This document shows, one piece after another, positions 17,182-26,445 of a DNA stretch of 64,000 nucleotides. The stretch comes from Flavobacterium nitrogenifigens. Lineage in GTDB: Bacteria > Bacteroidota > Bacteroidia > Flavobacteriales > Flavobacteriaceae. Where the stretch lies: assembly GCF_003254565.1 (NCBI RefSeq), contig NZ_QJRI01000172.1:62001-126000 (forward strand), read 5' to 3'. The number at the start of each line of letters is the position of its first letter. Position 1 is the stretch's first letter. The notes under the pieces were generated by a model that worked only from the letters and a program-made list of their open reading frames with translations, searched no databases and was not told where the DNA came from. A program made the position numbers and the translations under genes.

Positions 17182-18333
17182 ATGGAATTTGATTTTCTAG
17201 AACCAGTTAATGATGGAATTATAAGATTCGTCGGAGGACTGTCTTCACAAGAGCTTGGAAGTAAAGTTGTTTTTCATACCCAAGATCAGTTTCCTGATAT
17301 TGCGCAAATAAATATTGCTATTGTTGGTGTCTTAGAAGACCGCACAAATATCAATATGATTAACGAAGTTAATCTTTCTGCTGTGCGTAAAAAGCTTTAT
17401 AGTATGTTTCCAGGTAACTGGGATGCTTCAATAGCGGACCTTGGGGATATACTTGCAGGCGATTCTGTAGAGGACACTTATTTTGCGTTAAAGAAAGTTA
17501 CAGCAGCATTAATCAAGAATAAAGTCATACCTATAGTCCTAGGAGGTTCTCAGGATTTGACTTATGCTTTATATCGTGCTTACGATGATTTGGAGCAGAT
17601 GGTAAATTTGGTTGCAGTTGATAATAAATTCGATTTTGGTAAAGAAAATGAGTCAGTTTCGGCTAATTCATATCTTACAAAAATCATTATTGATGAGCCA
17701 AATAACCTTTTTAACTACTGTAATATAGGATATCAAACTTATTATAATTCGCAAGAAGAAATCGATCTGATTGAGAAGCTGTTTTTTGATGCTTATCGTT
17801 TGGGTGAAATTTCAAATAAAATTACATTGGCCGAGCCAGTTTTTAGAGATGCAGACTTGGTTAGTATAGATTTGAATTCTGTAAAGTCTTCTGCTTCAGC
17901 AAACATGGTAACTTTTGAACCAAACGGATTCAACGGAAAAGAAATTTGTGCCTTGGCTAGATATGCTGGTATCAGTGATAAAGTTTCCTCTTTTGGCGTA
18001 TTTAACCATAATAGTACATTGGCGGAATCAGCAATCATTGCTCAGATTGTATGGTATTTTATTGAAGGTTATCACTATCGCTCAAAAGAATATCCGTTTG
18101 GAAGTAGAGCCAATTATTTGAAATATATTGTGCCACTTGATGATGAAGAATTGATATTTTACAAAAGTGATAAAACAGACCGTTGGTGGATCGAAATTCC
18201 ATACGAATCAAACGGCAGCAATAAACTGAAAAGAAATACGTTATTACCTTGTTCTTACGAAGAATATTTGTCGGCTTGCAATCAAGAATTGCCAGAAAGA
18301 TGGTGGAAAGCGCAAAGAAAAAATGCTTTATAG
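17182..18333 (+). CDS. arginase-superfamily protein with degraded metal site
   Basis: 383 residues. Overall it follows the arginase/agmatinase/formiminoglutamase fold, and automated pipelines would likely call it formimidoylglutamase. The metal-site motifs are altered: the family GGDHS appears as GGSQD (121-125, His replaced by Gln), DAHxD as DNKFD (147-151, His replaced by Lys) and SxDxD as SIDLN (228-232, second Asp replaced by Asn). Three of six manganese ligands are therefore gone, and normal ureohydrolase activity is unlikely. It lies 8 bp after topA and 262 bp before gldK on the same strand. A structural or regulatory role is possible; this is inference. Confidence 0.85.
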   Translation: MEFDFLEPVNDGIIRFVGGLSSQELGSKVVFHTQDQFPDIAQINIAIVGVLEDRTNINMINEVNLSAVRKKLYSMFPGNWDASIADLGDILAGDSVEDTYFALKKVTAALIKNKVIPIVLGGSQDLTYALYRAYDDLEQMVNLVAVDNKFDFGKENESVSANSYLTKIIIDEPNNLFNYCNIGYQTYYNSQEEIDLIEKLFFDAYRLGEISNKITLAEPVFRDADLVSIDLNSVKSSASANMVTFEPNGFNGKEICALARYAGISDKVSSFGVFNHNSTLAESAIIAQIVWYFIEGYHYRSKEYPFGSRANYLKYIVPLDDEELIFYKSDKTDRWWIEIPYESNGSNKLKRNTLLPCSYEEYLSACNQELPERWWKAQRKNAL

Positions 18334-18527
18334 ATCGAAAATTTAAGTGAATTCTTAGGTTTTTAAAACCTGTTTAAAAAGGTTAAAATAAATTAGTAAG
18401 AAAATATTTATATAACATAAAAATTAACGTTTTACATCGATTTTTTACTACAGTTTGTCGATAAAATATTTTTTTTTTATTTTATTTAACATTATTTTTG
18501 AACGGTAAAATAAATTCGCAAGTAGTA

Positions 18528-18558
18528 TTGTTTTTTAGATAAATAATAAATACGTTTA
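18528..18558 (+). promoter_or_regulatory. candidate promoter of the gldKLMN operon
   Basis: TTG (18528-18530), 20 bp, then TACGTTTA (18551-18558), one mismatch from TAnnTTTG, 37 bp before the gldK ATG. A second -7-like box, TATTTTTG, lies at 18493-18500 but lacks a TTG partner. The 18334-18595 spacer is very AT-rich and has no gene. Confidence 0.4.
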
Positions 18559-18595
18559 CGGACTTTTAATAATGAATAGATAATCCCAAATTTAT

Positions 18596-19990
18596 ATGAA
18601 GAAGTTTATTGCATTTGCAGCAATGTTAACACTAGTAATCGGCTGTGGTAAGTCTGGTGACAAAGGTGAATTAGTCGGTGTTACAGGAGGGAAATGGCAT
18701 CCCGAGAAGCCTTATGGAATGACATTAGTTCCGGGTGGATCTTTTATTATGGGTAAATCAGATGCTGATTTAGCTAACGTAGAAGATGCTCCAACTAAAA
18801 CTGTAACTGTTCGTTCATTTTACATGGATGAAACTGAGATTACAAATAGTGAGTATCGTCAATTTGTGGAGTGGGTAAAAGACTCTACAATGAGAGTTCG
18901 TTTAGCAATCTTAGCAGACGAAACTGGGCAAAAAGCTACTGATGGAAAAGGTAAAAAAGGCGGAAGTATTGCTGATTACGCTTTTAATGATTCTGATCCA
19001 GAAAAAATGACAGCTTATGATAAATATATGTACGACAACTACTACAGTGTTGGTACAAAAGATGATCCATATGCTGGAAGAAAATTAAACAGAAAAGTAA
19101 AATTAATTAAAGATACAAAAGCTTATCCAGATGAGTATTACACAGAAGTAATGGATTCTATGTATTTGCCAATTGAAGAATCATACAATGGTTTAAGAAC
19201 AATTGATGTAAATAAATTGAAATTCCGCTATTCTTGGATGGATATTCAAGCTGCTGCAAAAGCAAAAGTTGGAAAAAGAAGTGATTTCGTAAAAACTGAG
19301 CAGGTAAATGTTTATCCTGATACTGCAGTTTGGATTAAAGATTTCGCTTATTCATATAATGAGCCAATGCACAATGATTACTTCTGGCATAAGGCTTATG
19401 GAGATTATCCTGTTGTGGGTGTTACTTGGAAACAAGCTAAAGCATTCTGTGCTTGGAGAACTTTAAACAAAAACAGCTACATTAAATCAAAGAAAAAAGG
19501 ACGTGACTTAGTAAATGCTTTCAGATTACCTACTGAAGCAGAATGGGAGTATGCTGCTAGAGGAGGTCTAGAGTCTGCAACTTACCCATGGGGTGGTCCT
19601 TATACTAAGAGTGATAGAGGTTGTTTCTTAGCTAACTTCAAACCAAGTAGAGGAGATTATGCTGCTGATGAAGCACTTTATACAGTTGAAGCTAAATCAT
19701 ACGATGTAAATGGTTACGGATTATACAACATGGCAGGAAACGTTTCTGAGTGGACAGATTCAGCTTATAATCCAAATGCTTACGAATATGTATCAACAAT
19801 GAATCCAAACGTTATCGATGGTAAAAACCAAAGAAAAGTTGTTCGTGGAGGTTCTTGGAAAGACGTTGCTTATTTCCTGCAGGTAAGTACTCGTGACCAC
19901 GAATATGCTGACTCAGCGAGAAGCTACATCGGATTCAGAACTGTACAAGATTACATGGGTACTCAAGTTACAGGAAACAGAAAAAAGTAA
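18596..19990 (+). CDS. gldK: gliding motility / type IX secretion lipoprotein GldK
   Basis: 464 residues. A lipoprotein signal (lipobox LVIGC, Cys17) anchors it in the outer membrane. The rest is a formylglycine-generating-enzyme-like (sulfatase-modifying factor) domain: GMTLVPGGSFIMGKSD near 40-55, RLPTEAEWEYAARGG, MAGNVSEWT and RKVVRGGSWKD. GldK and GldN form the large periplasmic ring of the type IX secretion system under the outer membrane. It is the first gene of gldKLMN and follows the arginase-fold gene after a 262-bp AT-rich spacer with promoter-like boxes. Confidence 0.98.
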   Translation: MKKFIAFAAMLTLVIGCGKSGDKGELVGVTGGKWHPEKPYGMTLVPGGSFIMGKSDADLANVEDAPTKTVTVRSFYMDETEITNSEYRQFVEWVKDSTMRVRLAILADETGQKATDGKGKKGGSIADYAFNDSDPEKMTAYDKYMYDNYYSVGTKDDPYAGRKLNRKVKLIKDTKAYPDEYYTEVMDSMYLPIEESYNGLRTIDVNKLKFRYSWMDIQAAAKAKVGKRSDFVKTEQVNVYPDTAVWIKDFAYSYNEPMHNDYFWHKAYGDYPVVGVTWKQAKAFCAWRTLNKNSYIKSKKKGRDLVNAFRLPTEAEWEYAARGGLESATYPWGGPYTKSDRGCFLANFKPSRGDYAADEALYTVEAKSYDVNGYGLYNMAGNVSEWTDSAYNPNAYEYVSTMNPNVIDGKNQRKVVRGGSWKDVAYFLQVSTRDHEYADSARSYIGFRTVQDYMGTQVTGNRKK

Positions 19991-20045
19991 TTTATAATTA
20001 ATTCAATATCCAACAAATCTATTTTAAACCTAAAAAAAAAGTATT

Positions 20046-20693
20046 ATGGCATTATTAAGTAAAAAAGCAATGAATTTCGCTTATGGTATGGGAGCGGCAG
20101 TGGTAATCGTTGGAGCGTTATTCAAAATTACTCACTTTGAGATTGGACCATTAACAGGTACAGTTATGCTTTCAGTAGGATTGGTTACTGAGGCGTTAAT
20201 TTTTGCGCTTTCTGCTTTCGAACCAGTTGAAGAAGAACTAGATTGGACTCTAGTTTACCCAGAATTAGCTAACGGACAAGCTAGAGAGAAAAAAGCTAAA
20301 GCTGAAACTCCAACTGATGCTCAAGGATTATTATCTCAAAAATTAGACACATTATTAAAAGAAGCTAAAATTGACGGTGAATTAATGTCAAGTTTAGGAA
20401 ACAGCATCAAAAACTTCGAATCTGCTGCTAAAGGAATTGCTCCAACTGTAGATTCAATCGCTGGACAAAAGAAATATTCTGAAGAATTATCTGTTGCAGC
20501 TGCTCAAATGGAATCATTAAACAGTTTATATAAAGTACAGTTAGAAAGCGCTTCTAGAAACGCTGAGGCTAACAAAGAAATCGCTGAAAATGCGTCTAAA
20601 TTAAAAGAGCAAATGGCATCTATGACTGCAAATATTGCTTCTTTAAACAGCGTTTACGGTGGTATGCTTTCTGCAATGAGTAACAAAGGATAA
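20046..20693 (+). CDS. gldL: type IX secretion motor protein GldL
   Basis: 215 residues. Two transmembrane helices at the N-terminus (about 10-30, FAYGMGAAVVIVGALFKI, and 37-60) precede a long cytoplasmic, helical, Ala/Glu/Ser-rich tail. The first helix carries the conserved Lys and Glu-type charged residues used for proton flow in the GldL5-GldM2 motor that powers secretion and gliding. It follows gldK by 55 bp and precedes gldM by 51 bp. Confidence 0.98.
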   Translation: MALLSKKAMNFAYGMGAAVVIVGALFKITHFEIGPLTGTVMLSVGLVTEALIFALSAFEPVEEELDWTLVYPELANGQAREKKAKAETPTDAQGLLSQKLDTLLKEAKIDGELMSSLGNSIKNFESAAKGIAPTVDSIAGQKKYSEELSVAAAQMESLNSLYKVQLESASRNAEANKEIAENASKLKEQMASMTANIASLNSVYGGMLSAMSNKG

Positions 20694-20744
20694 TTAGTTT
20701 TTAACTAAATATTAAATTTATTAATAAGAACTAATTAAAGTAAA

Positions 20745-22286
20745 ATGGCAGGAGGAAAATTAACCCCTAGACAGAAGATGATTAACCTGATGTACCTGGT
20801 TTTCATCGCAATGTTAGCAATGAACGTATCAAAAGAAGTTATTTCTGCTTTTGGTTTGATGAATGAAAAATTTGAAGGTGCAAATAAAACATCAACAGAG
20901 ACAAATGCAGGTTTATTAACTTCTTTGGATCAAAAAGCTGCTGAAGCAAAAGGAGAATTTGCAATTGCTGCAGTAACAGCTCACAAAGTTGAAACAATTA
21001 CAAAAGAATTTTATGATTATATAGGTACTCTAAAAACTCAGGCTGTTAAAGGTTTCGAAGTTGATAAAGCAACAGGAAAAATGCCTTATGAGTCTATGGA
21101 TAGAGGTGATAATATCGACGACTGGTTTACAGGAGATGGTTACACTAAAAAAGGTAACGAAATTATCGCTAAAATCGAAAAATATAAAGCTGATATCAAA
21201 GCTGCTTTAGGAACAGACAAAAAATACGCAGCAATTATTGCTGAGGTTGAGAAGAAATTTGATGTTTCTGATGTTAAAAACAAAGAGGGACTTAAAGAAA
21301 AATATTTAGCTTACCACTTTAAAGGATTCCCAGCTATTGCTTCTGCAGCTAAACTTTCAGCTTGGCAGAACGATGTTAAAAAGACTGAAACAGACGTTTA
21401 CAACAGTGCATTAGGTAAAGCTGCAGTTGCTGCTGCTTCTTACAGCAACTACCAAGCAATAGTTGTTTTAGATAAAAATGCTTATTTCCAAGGCGAAAAA
21501 GTTACTGGTAAAGTTGTTTTAGGTCGTTATGACGAAAACACTACACCAACTTCTTTCCAAGGTCCTGGACAAATTGTAAACGGACAAGCTGTTATCTCTT
21601 TGACTGCTGGTGGAGTTGGAGAACAAGATATCAACGGACAATTTACTTTCTTAGAGGATGGAAAAAATATTCCTTTAAAATTCTCTGGTAAATATGTTGT
21701 GGTTCCAAGACCAAACGCTGCTACAATTTCTGCAGATAAAATGAACGTAGTATATAGAGGAGTTGTTAACCCAATCTCTGTATCTTTTGCTGGTGTTGAC
21801 GCTAACAAAATTGTTGCAAGTGCTCCAGGTTTATCTTCTGCTGGAAAACCAGGAAAATATAACATGAGCCCAGGTCAAGGTACTGAAACTACAATTTCTG
21901 TAACTGGTACTTTACCAAACGGTGATAAAGTAACTGATAAGAAAACATTCAGAATTAAAGGTATTCCTGGTCCAACAGGAACAATTAGAGGTGAGATGGG
22001 AGTTGTTAAAGGTCCTAAATCTAACTTAGAGATTGCTACTATTGGAGCTAAACTTCTTGATTTTGATTTTGAAGTTGGTTTAGATGTTGTTGGATTCAAT
22101 ATGAAAATTGCTGGACAGCCTACAGTTGTTGTTACAGGAAACAAAATGAATGCACAATGTAAACAAGTACTTTCAAGAGCAGGTAAAGGAGACCAAGTTA
22201 CTATTTCTGAAATTAAAACTAAACTTGTTGGAGCTGGTAGTTATTTATTGCCAAGAACAGCTCCTGTAATTTACGAAATACAATAA
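20745..22286 (+). CDS. gldM: type IX secretion motor protein GldM
   Basis: 513 residues, family-typical length. It has one N-terminal inner-membrane helix (about 12-35, MINLMYLVFIAMLAMNVSKE) and then four periplasmic domains, the first helical and the last three beta-rich. GldM dimers pass through the GldL pentamer and reach the GldK/GldN ring, transmitting rotation. It is the third gene of the operon, with the conserved start MAGGKLTPRQKMINLMYLV seen in this family. Confidence 0.98.
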   Translation: MAGGKLTPRQKMINLMYLVFIAMLAMNVSKEVISAFGLMNEKFEGANKTSTETNAGLLTSLDQKAAEAKGEFAIAAVTAHKVETITKEFYDYIGTLKTQAVKGFEVDKATGKMPYESMDRGDNIDDWFTGDGYTKKGNEIIAKIEKYKADIKAALGTDKKYAAIIAEVEKKFDVSDVKNKEGLKEKYLAYHFKGFPAIASAAKLSAWQNDVKKTETDVYNSALGKAAVAAASYSNYQAIVVLDKNAYFQGEKVTGKVVLGRYDENTTPTSFQGPGQIVNGQAVISLTAGGVGEQDINGQFTFLEDGKNIPLKFSGKYVVVPRPNAATISADKMNVVYRGVVNPISVSFAGVDANKIVASAPGLSSAGKPGKYNMSPGQGTETTISVTGTLPNGDKVTDKKTFRIKGIPGPTGTIRGEMGVVKGPKSNLEIATIGAKLLDFDFEVGLDVVGFNMKIAGQPTVVVTGNKMNAQCKQVLSRAGKGDQVTISEIKTKLVGAGSYLLPRTAPVIYEIQ

Positions 22287-22331
22287 TAAAGTAGTGTAAA
22301 CTACGATTCAATATCTTATAACGATACCACG

Positions 22332-23321
22332 ATGAAAGTAAGAAATTTATTAATAGCTATTGTTTCTATCGCTGGAGGTTTTGCTTCTAATGCGCAATCA
22401 AATTTGCTAAACGCTAAAACTCCTGATCAGATTGGACTTAAAACTCCAGCTCAATTAATCTCTGATAACGACAAGCCTTTGGCTTATGGTTATGTAGATG
22501 ATAGAGATATCTTGATGGGAAAAACAACATGGGAGATCATTGATTTAAATGAAAAGATCAACTTTCCAATGTATTTTCCGGTAGATACTGCTAATATTGG
22601 TCCTAACAGACGTTCTCTTTATGACGTTTTAACTAAAGCTATTAAAGGTGGAAAAATTACTGAAGTTTATACTGACAGTTATTTCAACACTAAAAAATCT
22701 ATGAAAGACATCGAAGGATCTTTATCTCGTATTGATACAACAGATGCAGGTAGAGAGTTAATTAACCAATATCCAGATGACTACAAATCACGTGTTGTGA
22801 AGAAAAAAGTGGTTTCTGGTAAAGGAAAAAACAAATCGGTTTCTTACGTAGAAGAGACAGTTGGACCAACAAGAACGGTTCCTGCTGAATACATCTTGAA
22901 ACAAGATCTTACTGCTGCAGATGTTACTCAGTATAAAATTAAAGGATACTGGTATTTTGATAAACGCCAAAGTGAATTAAAATATCGTTTGCTAGGAATT
23001 TGCCCAGTAACCCCAGACGTTTATACAATGAATAGTGACGAAAAGGATTATATTGAATTGTTTTGGGTATTCTTCCCAAATGCCAGAGAAGCACTGCATG
23101 AAGCAAAAGCTTTTAATGACAACAACTCAGCTCTTCCAATCTCATTTGATCAGATTTTAAATTCAAGACGCTTTAATGCTGTTGTTTACAAAGAAGAAAA
23201 CCTTTATGGAGACAGAGCAATTAGCGATTACATGAAAGACAACGCTCAAAATCAGTTGTTAGAATCTGAAAGAGTGAAAGAGAAAATTCGCAACTTCGAA
23301 CAAGATATGTGGAACTACTAA
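22332..23321 (+). CDS. gldN: type IX secretion ring protein GldN
   Basis: 329 residues with a signal peptide (about 1-21, ending SNAQ). It is the periplasmic partner of GldK in the secretion ring. Family landmarks are DDRDILMGKTTWEIIDLNEKIN near 55-75, VPAEYILKQDLTAADV and CPVTPDVYTMNSDEKDYIEL. It is the last gene of gldKLMN and is followed within 30 bp by a strong terminator. The paralogue gldO lies 176 bp downstream and is alike over its whole length. Confidence 0.98.
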   Translation: MKVRNLLIAIVSIAGGFASNAQSNLLNAKTPDQIGLKTPAQLISDNDKPLAYGYVDDRDILMGKTTWEIIDLNEKINFPMYFPVDTANIGPNRRSLYDVLTKAIKGGKITEVYTDSYFNTKKSMKDIEGSLSRIDTTDAGRELINQYPDDYKSRVVKKKVVSGKGKNKSVSYVEETVGPTRTVPAEYILKQDLTAADVTQYKIKGYWYFDKRQSELKYRLLGICPVTPDVYTMNSDEKDYIELFWVFFPNAREALHEAKAFNDNNSALPISFDQILNSRRFNAVVYKEENLYGDRAISDYMKDNAQNQLLESERVKEKIRNFEQDMWNY

Positions 23322-23347
23322 GTTGATACATAGCATAATAATTAAAA

Positions 23348-23382
23348 AACTCTTACTACCTTTGTAGTAAGAGTTTTTTTTA
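23348..23382 (+). terminator. terminator of gldKLMN
   Basis: A 12-bp stem AACTCTTACTAC (23348-23359) with GTAGTAAGAGTT (23364-23375), loop CTTT, followed by a T run. Nearly the same hairpin ends gldO at 24514-24548. Confidence 0.95.
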
Positions 23383-23431
23383 TGTCAAAAAGTTAACAAC
23401 AGTATGATATAGATTAATATTTGATTTCTTT

Positions 23432-23461
23432 TTGATTATGTAAGAAAAATAACAATATTTG
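23432..23461 (+). promoter_or_regulatory. candidate separate promoter of gldO
   Basis: TTG (23432-23434), 19 bp, then AATATTTG (23454-23461), one mismatch from TAnnTTTG, 37 bp before the gldO start. It lies after the gldN terminator, so gldO could be transcribed on its own. Confidence 0.45.
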
Positions 23462-23497
23462 TAATGAAATTTCGTTTAATGTTCTGTAAAAATTATC

Positions 23498-24490
23498 ATG
23501 ATGAAAGTAGGAAATTTATTAATTGCTATTGTTGCTGTTCTCGGAAGCTTATCTTCTAATGCTCAGTCTAATTTACTTAATGCTAAAACTGCCGATCAGA
23601 TCGGAGTTAAGACGGCAGCCCAAAAAATATTCGATAATGATAAACCTTTAGAGTATGGTTATGTAAATGATAGGGATATTTTGATGGGAAAAACAGTTTG
23701 GGAAATTATTGATTTGAATGAAAAAATCAATTTTCCATTATATTTTCCAGTAGATACTGCTAACATAGGTCCCGATAGGCGTTCTCTTTATGATGTTCTA
23801 ACTAGAGGCATTAGGGATGGAAAAATTACAGAAGTTTACACAGATAGTTATTTTAATACAAAAAAGACTTTAAAAGATATTCAAGGGGCGTTGTCGCGTG
23901 TTGACACAACAGATGCAGGACGTGAACTAATTAATCAGTATCCTGATGATTATAGAACGCGTACTATTAAAAAGAAAGTGGTTACTGGCTCAGGAAAGAA
24001 TAAAAAAGTGAATTATGTTGACCAGACAGTTGGGCCAACAAGAACGGTTCCCGCTGAATATATTTTAAAGCAAGATCTTACGGCTGCTGATGTTAGCCAA
24101 TATAAAATTAAAGGATTTTGGTATTTTGATAAAAGACAAGGTGATTTAAAATACCGTCTACTTGGAATTTGCCCAGTTACTCCTGATGTTTATACCATGA
24201 ATAGCGATGAAAAAGATTATATAGAGCTGTTTTGGGTTTTCTTTCCTAATGCGAGAGAAGTGTTGAATGAAGGAAAAGCCTTTAATGATAAAAACTCCGC
24301 CCTGCCTATTTCATTTGATCAGATTTTAAATTCGAGACGTTTCAATTCTGTAATATATAAGGAAGAGAATGTTTATGGTGATCGTGAAATTAAAGATTAC
24401 ATTAAGGATAATGCACAAAGCCAATTGTTAGAATCGGAGAGAGTGAAAGAGAAGATTCGTAATTTTGAAGAAGATATGTGGAATTACTAA
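23498..24490 (+). CDS. gldO: GldN paralogue GldO
   Basis: 330 residues (or 329 from the second ATG, MKVGNLLIAIV, which aligns better with GldN). It keeps the signal peptide and all GldN landmarks. Differences are scattered and mostly conservative, with more at the N-terminus and in the linker near 165-175. In F. johnsoniae GldO is known to be partly redundant with GldN. A terminator upstream and a promoter-like pair at 23432-23461 separate it from gldKLMN. Confidence 0.96.
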   Translation: MMKVGNLLIAIVAVLGSLSSNAQSNLLNAKTADQIGVKTAAQKIFDNDKPLEYGYVNDRDILMGKTVWEIIDLNEKINFPLYFPVDTANIGPDRRSLYDVLTRGIRDGKITEVYTDSYFNTKKTLKDIQGALSRVDTTDAGRELINQYPDDYRTRTIKKKVVTGSGKNKKVNYVDQTVGPTRTVPAEYILKQDLTAADVSQYKIKGFWYFDKRQGDLKYRLLGICPVTPDVYTMNSDEKDYIELFWVFFPNAREVLNEGKAFNDKNSALPISFDQILNSRRFNSVIYKEENVYGDREIKDYIKDNAQSQLLESERVKEKIRNFEEDMWNY

Positions 24491-24513
24491 GTTCATAAAC
24501 TCATTATAAGAAA

Positions 24514-24548
24514 AACTCTTGCTACCTTTGTAGTAAGAGTTTTTTTTA
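24514..24548 (+). terminator. terminator of gldO
   Basis: AACTCTTGCTAC (24514-24525) pairs with GTAGTAAGAGTT (24530-24541) through one wobble pair, loop CTTT, then a T run. It is a near copy of the gldN terminator, so the ancestral duplication included it. The downstream oxidoreductase starts 27 bp after the stem. Confidence 0.93.
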
Positions 24549-24567
24549 TTTATTTATATACTTCACA

Positions 24568-25641
24568 ATGCTTGATTATTTAATTGTCGGATCTGGATTG
24601 GCTGGAATTTCTTTTGCCGAAGTCGCCCTTAAGAACAACAAAACAATTTTACTTTTAGATGATGAATCTCAAAATTCCTCTAGAGTTGCTGGTGGTTTGT
24701 ACAATCCTGTAATCTTAAAGCGTTTTAGTGAGGTATGGAATGCAAAAGAGCAACTTGTTTTGATGAATGGCTTTTACGATCAAGTAGAAGAAAAACTAAA
24801 AGAGAAGTTCAATTTTAAAATGCCTGTTTTAAGAAAGTTTTTTTCCATTGAAGAGCAGAACAATTGGTTTGCGGCTTCAGATAAAATAAATCTTGCGCCT
24901 TTTTTGTCAACTAAACTAATTTCAAAGAAATATAACAGCATAGACTCGCCATTTGATTACGGAGAAGTTTTGCACACAGGATATGTCGATACGGCTTTAT
25001 TGCTAGATGCCTATAGACAATATTTGCTTCAGAATGATTTATTGAGAAAAGAATCTTTTGAATTTAGTCACGTTAAGTTTTTAGATTCAGGAATTCAATA
25101 TAAAGATATCCAAGTTCGTCATATCATTTTTGCAGAAGGTTTTGGAATGCATAAAAACCCCTTCTTTAATTATCTTCCACTAGATGGAACAAAAGGAGAA
25201 TTGTTTATTATAAAAGCTCCAGATTTAAATCTAGATGTAATAGTGAATACCAGTGTTTTTATTTTGCCTCTGGGTGACGATTTGTTCAAGGTTGGAGCGA
25301 CCTATAATTGGCATGATAAAACTGCTGAACCTACAGAAGAAGGTAAGCAAGAGCTTTTGGAGCGTATTAAAGAAATTATAACTTGCGATTTTGAAATAGT
25401 AAAACATTTTGCAGGAGTTCGACCAACGGTTGCAGACAGAAGACCTTTGCTTGGAACGCATGAACAGCATAAGTCTCTGCACATTCTAAACGGATTAGGT
25501 ACAAGAGGTGTAATGCTTGGTCCAGCTATGGCGAAAGCATTATATGATCATATCGAGAATAATGTGCCGCTAGATAAAGAAGCTGACATTAAACGATTCC
25601 ATAAAAGATATTTGAAAGGTCTTACTTTTGGCCAGCATTAG
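24568..25641 (+). CDS. FAD-dependent oxidoreductase (DAO family)
   Basis: 357 residues. It has an N-terminal Rossmann FAD motif, VGSGLAGISF (residues 7-16), then the acidic end of the second strand (LLLDDES) and a DAO-type C-terminal FAD contact (HFAGVRPTVADRRPLLGTH, then LNGLGTRGVMLGPAMA). The family oxidises amines or amino acids, as D-amino acid and glycine oxidases do; the substrate is not evident. It follows gldO behind a terminator. Its last 20 bp overlap the convergent DUF983 gene. Confidence 0.9.
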   Translation: MLDYLIVGSGLAGISFAEVALKNNKTILLLDDESQNSSRVAGGLYNPVILKRFSEVWNAKEQLVLMNGFYDQVEEKLKEKFNFKMPVLRKFFSIEEQNNWFAASDKINLAPFLSTKLISKKYNSIDSPFDYGEVLHTGYVDTALLLDAYRQYLLQNDLLRKESFEFSHVKFLDSGIQYKDIQVRHIIFAEGFGMHKNPFFNYLPLDGTKGELFIIKAPDLNLDVIVNTSVFILPLGDDLFKVGATYNWHDKTAEPTEEGKQELLERIKEIITCDFEIVKHFAGVRPTVADRRPLLGTHEQHKSLHILNGLGTRGVMLGPAMAKALYDHIENNVPLDKEADIKRFHKRYLKGLTFGQH

Positions 25642-26005
25642 GATCGTAAGAAACAAACATATTAATGTATAAGTTTCTTGAGAGACGTAGAACGAATGGG
25701 AATAAAAGAACCAGCGTTATGATAATTGCTAAAAATGACTGCTCTATTGTGGTGTTGAAAAACACAAAAGAAACTATAAAAGCAGCGACCCCTACGGCTA
25801 CATTTAGAGCATAACTAACATACATGGCACCATAAAAGAATGAAGGTTCAATCTGATATTTGAATCCGCAGTGGCTGCAATGCTCATTCATTTTGAGAAC
25901 TTTACTTAAATGAAGCGGGTTTGTGTCTTCATACATGCTTTCTTTTTGGCATTTTGGACAACTTCCTGTTATTATGCTATTTAGTTTGGAGCCTCTTTTG
26001 AACAT
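25622..26005 (-). CDS. DUF983 membrane protein with zinc ribbon
   Basis: 127 residues. An N-terminal zinc-ribbon-like motif (CPKC at about 16-19 and CSHCG at about 43-47) is followed by two membrane helices (about 58-82 and 88-108). This is the DUF983 arrangement; function unknown. It is monocistronic and overlaps the end of the convergent FAD oxidoreductase gene by 20 bp, so the two transcripts are partly antisense. Confidence 0.9.
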   Translation of the reverse strand: MFKRGSKLNSIITGSCPKCQKESMYEDTNPLHLSKVLKMNEHCSHCGFKYQIEPSFFYGAMYVSYALNVAVGVAAFIVSFVFFNTTIEQSFLAIIITLVLLFPFVLRLSRNLYINMFVSYDPNAGQK

Positions 26006-26445
26006 TTTAAGTAGATTTTATAGTCTTTAATTCACCTCATTTGTATTTGGATACCAGTGTGAATGGGAGTAATTATTTAAAGCAAATATAAGGTATTTTC
26101 AGGCTTTAAGCTATTAAATTAGGATAAAAACTTACAGCTTATGCTGATTTGATTTTGAGTATAATGTTTGTCGCGATAATGTTTCTTTTTTTCTAAAATG
26201 CATATAAGAGTATATTCTCAATGCAATTATTTTTTGGCTCATTAAAGAAGAAAAACTCAGAATTAAATAAGGTTTTTAGTTTTTGAATTTTACAAAAGCT
26301 ATTGTTTTTCAGTATAAAAACTTCAATTAAAAGTTATACTTTTGCACTTTCAAAATTGTAACAGGATAATTTGCCTGTTTACAGTTTATTTATTTAATGA
26401 ATAAAAAGGTTTTCTAGCCTTTTTACATTTACAGCACAATACATT
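26006..26445. other. intergenic region, ABC-F leader
   Basis: No gene is seen in 440 bp between divergent genes. TACTTTTG at 26337-26344 matches a -7 box pointing to the ABC-F gene. Downstream are two small hairpins in the putative leader: AACAGG/CCTGTT near 26360-26380 and AAAAAGG/CCTTTTT near 26404-26424. These may affect expression, since ABC-F leaders are often regulated, but no leader peptide is clear. Degenerate heptads resembling those at 7.2 kb occur near 26100-26150. Confidence 0.4.

Noticed and set aside
18596..19990. GldK as a sulfatase-modifying enzyme
   Set aside because: The FGE-like domain is present, but the lipobox and the gldLMN context fix it as the type IX secretion ring lipoprotein.
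26360..26424. Antibiotic-type attenuator with leader peptide before the ABC-F gene
   Set aside because: Two small hairpins exist, but I could find no convincing leader peptide, and they are too weak to claim attenuation.
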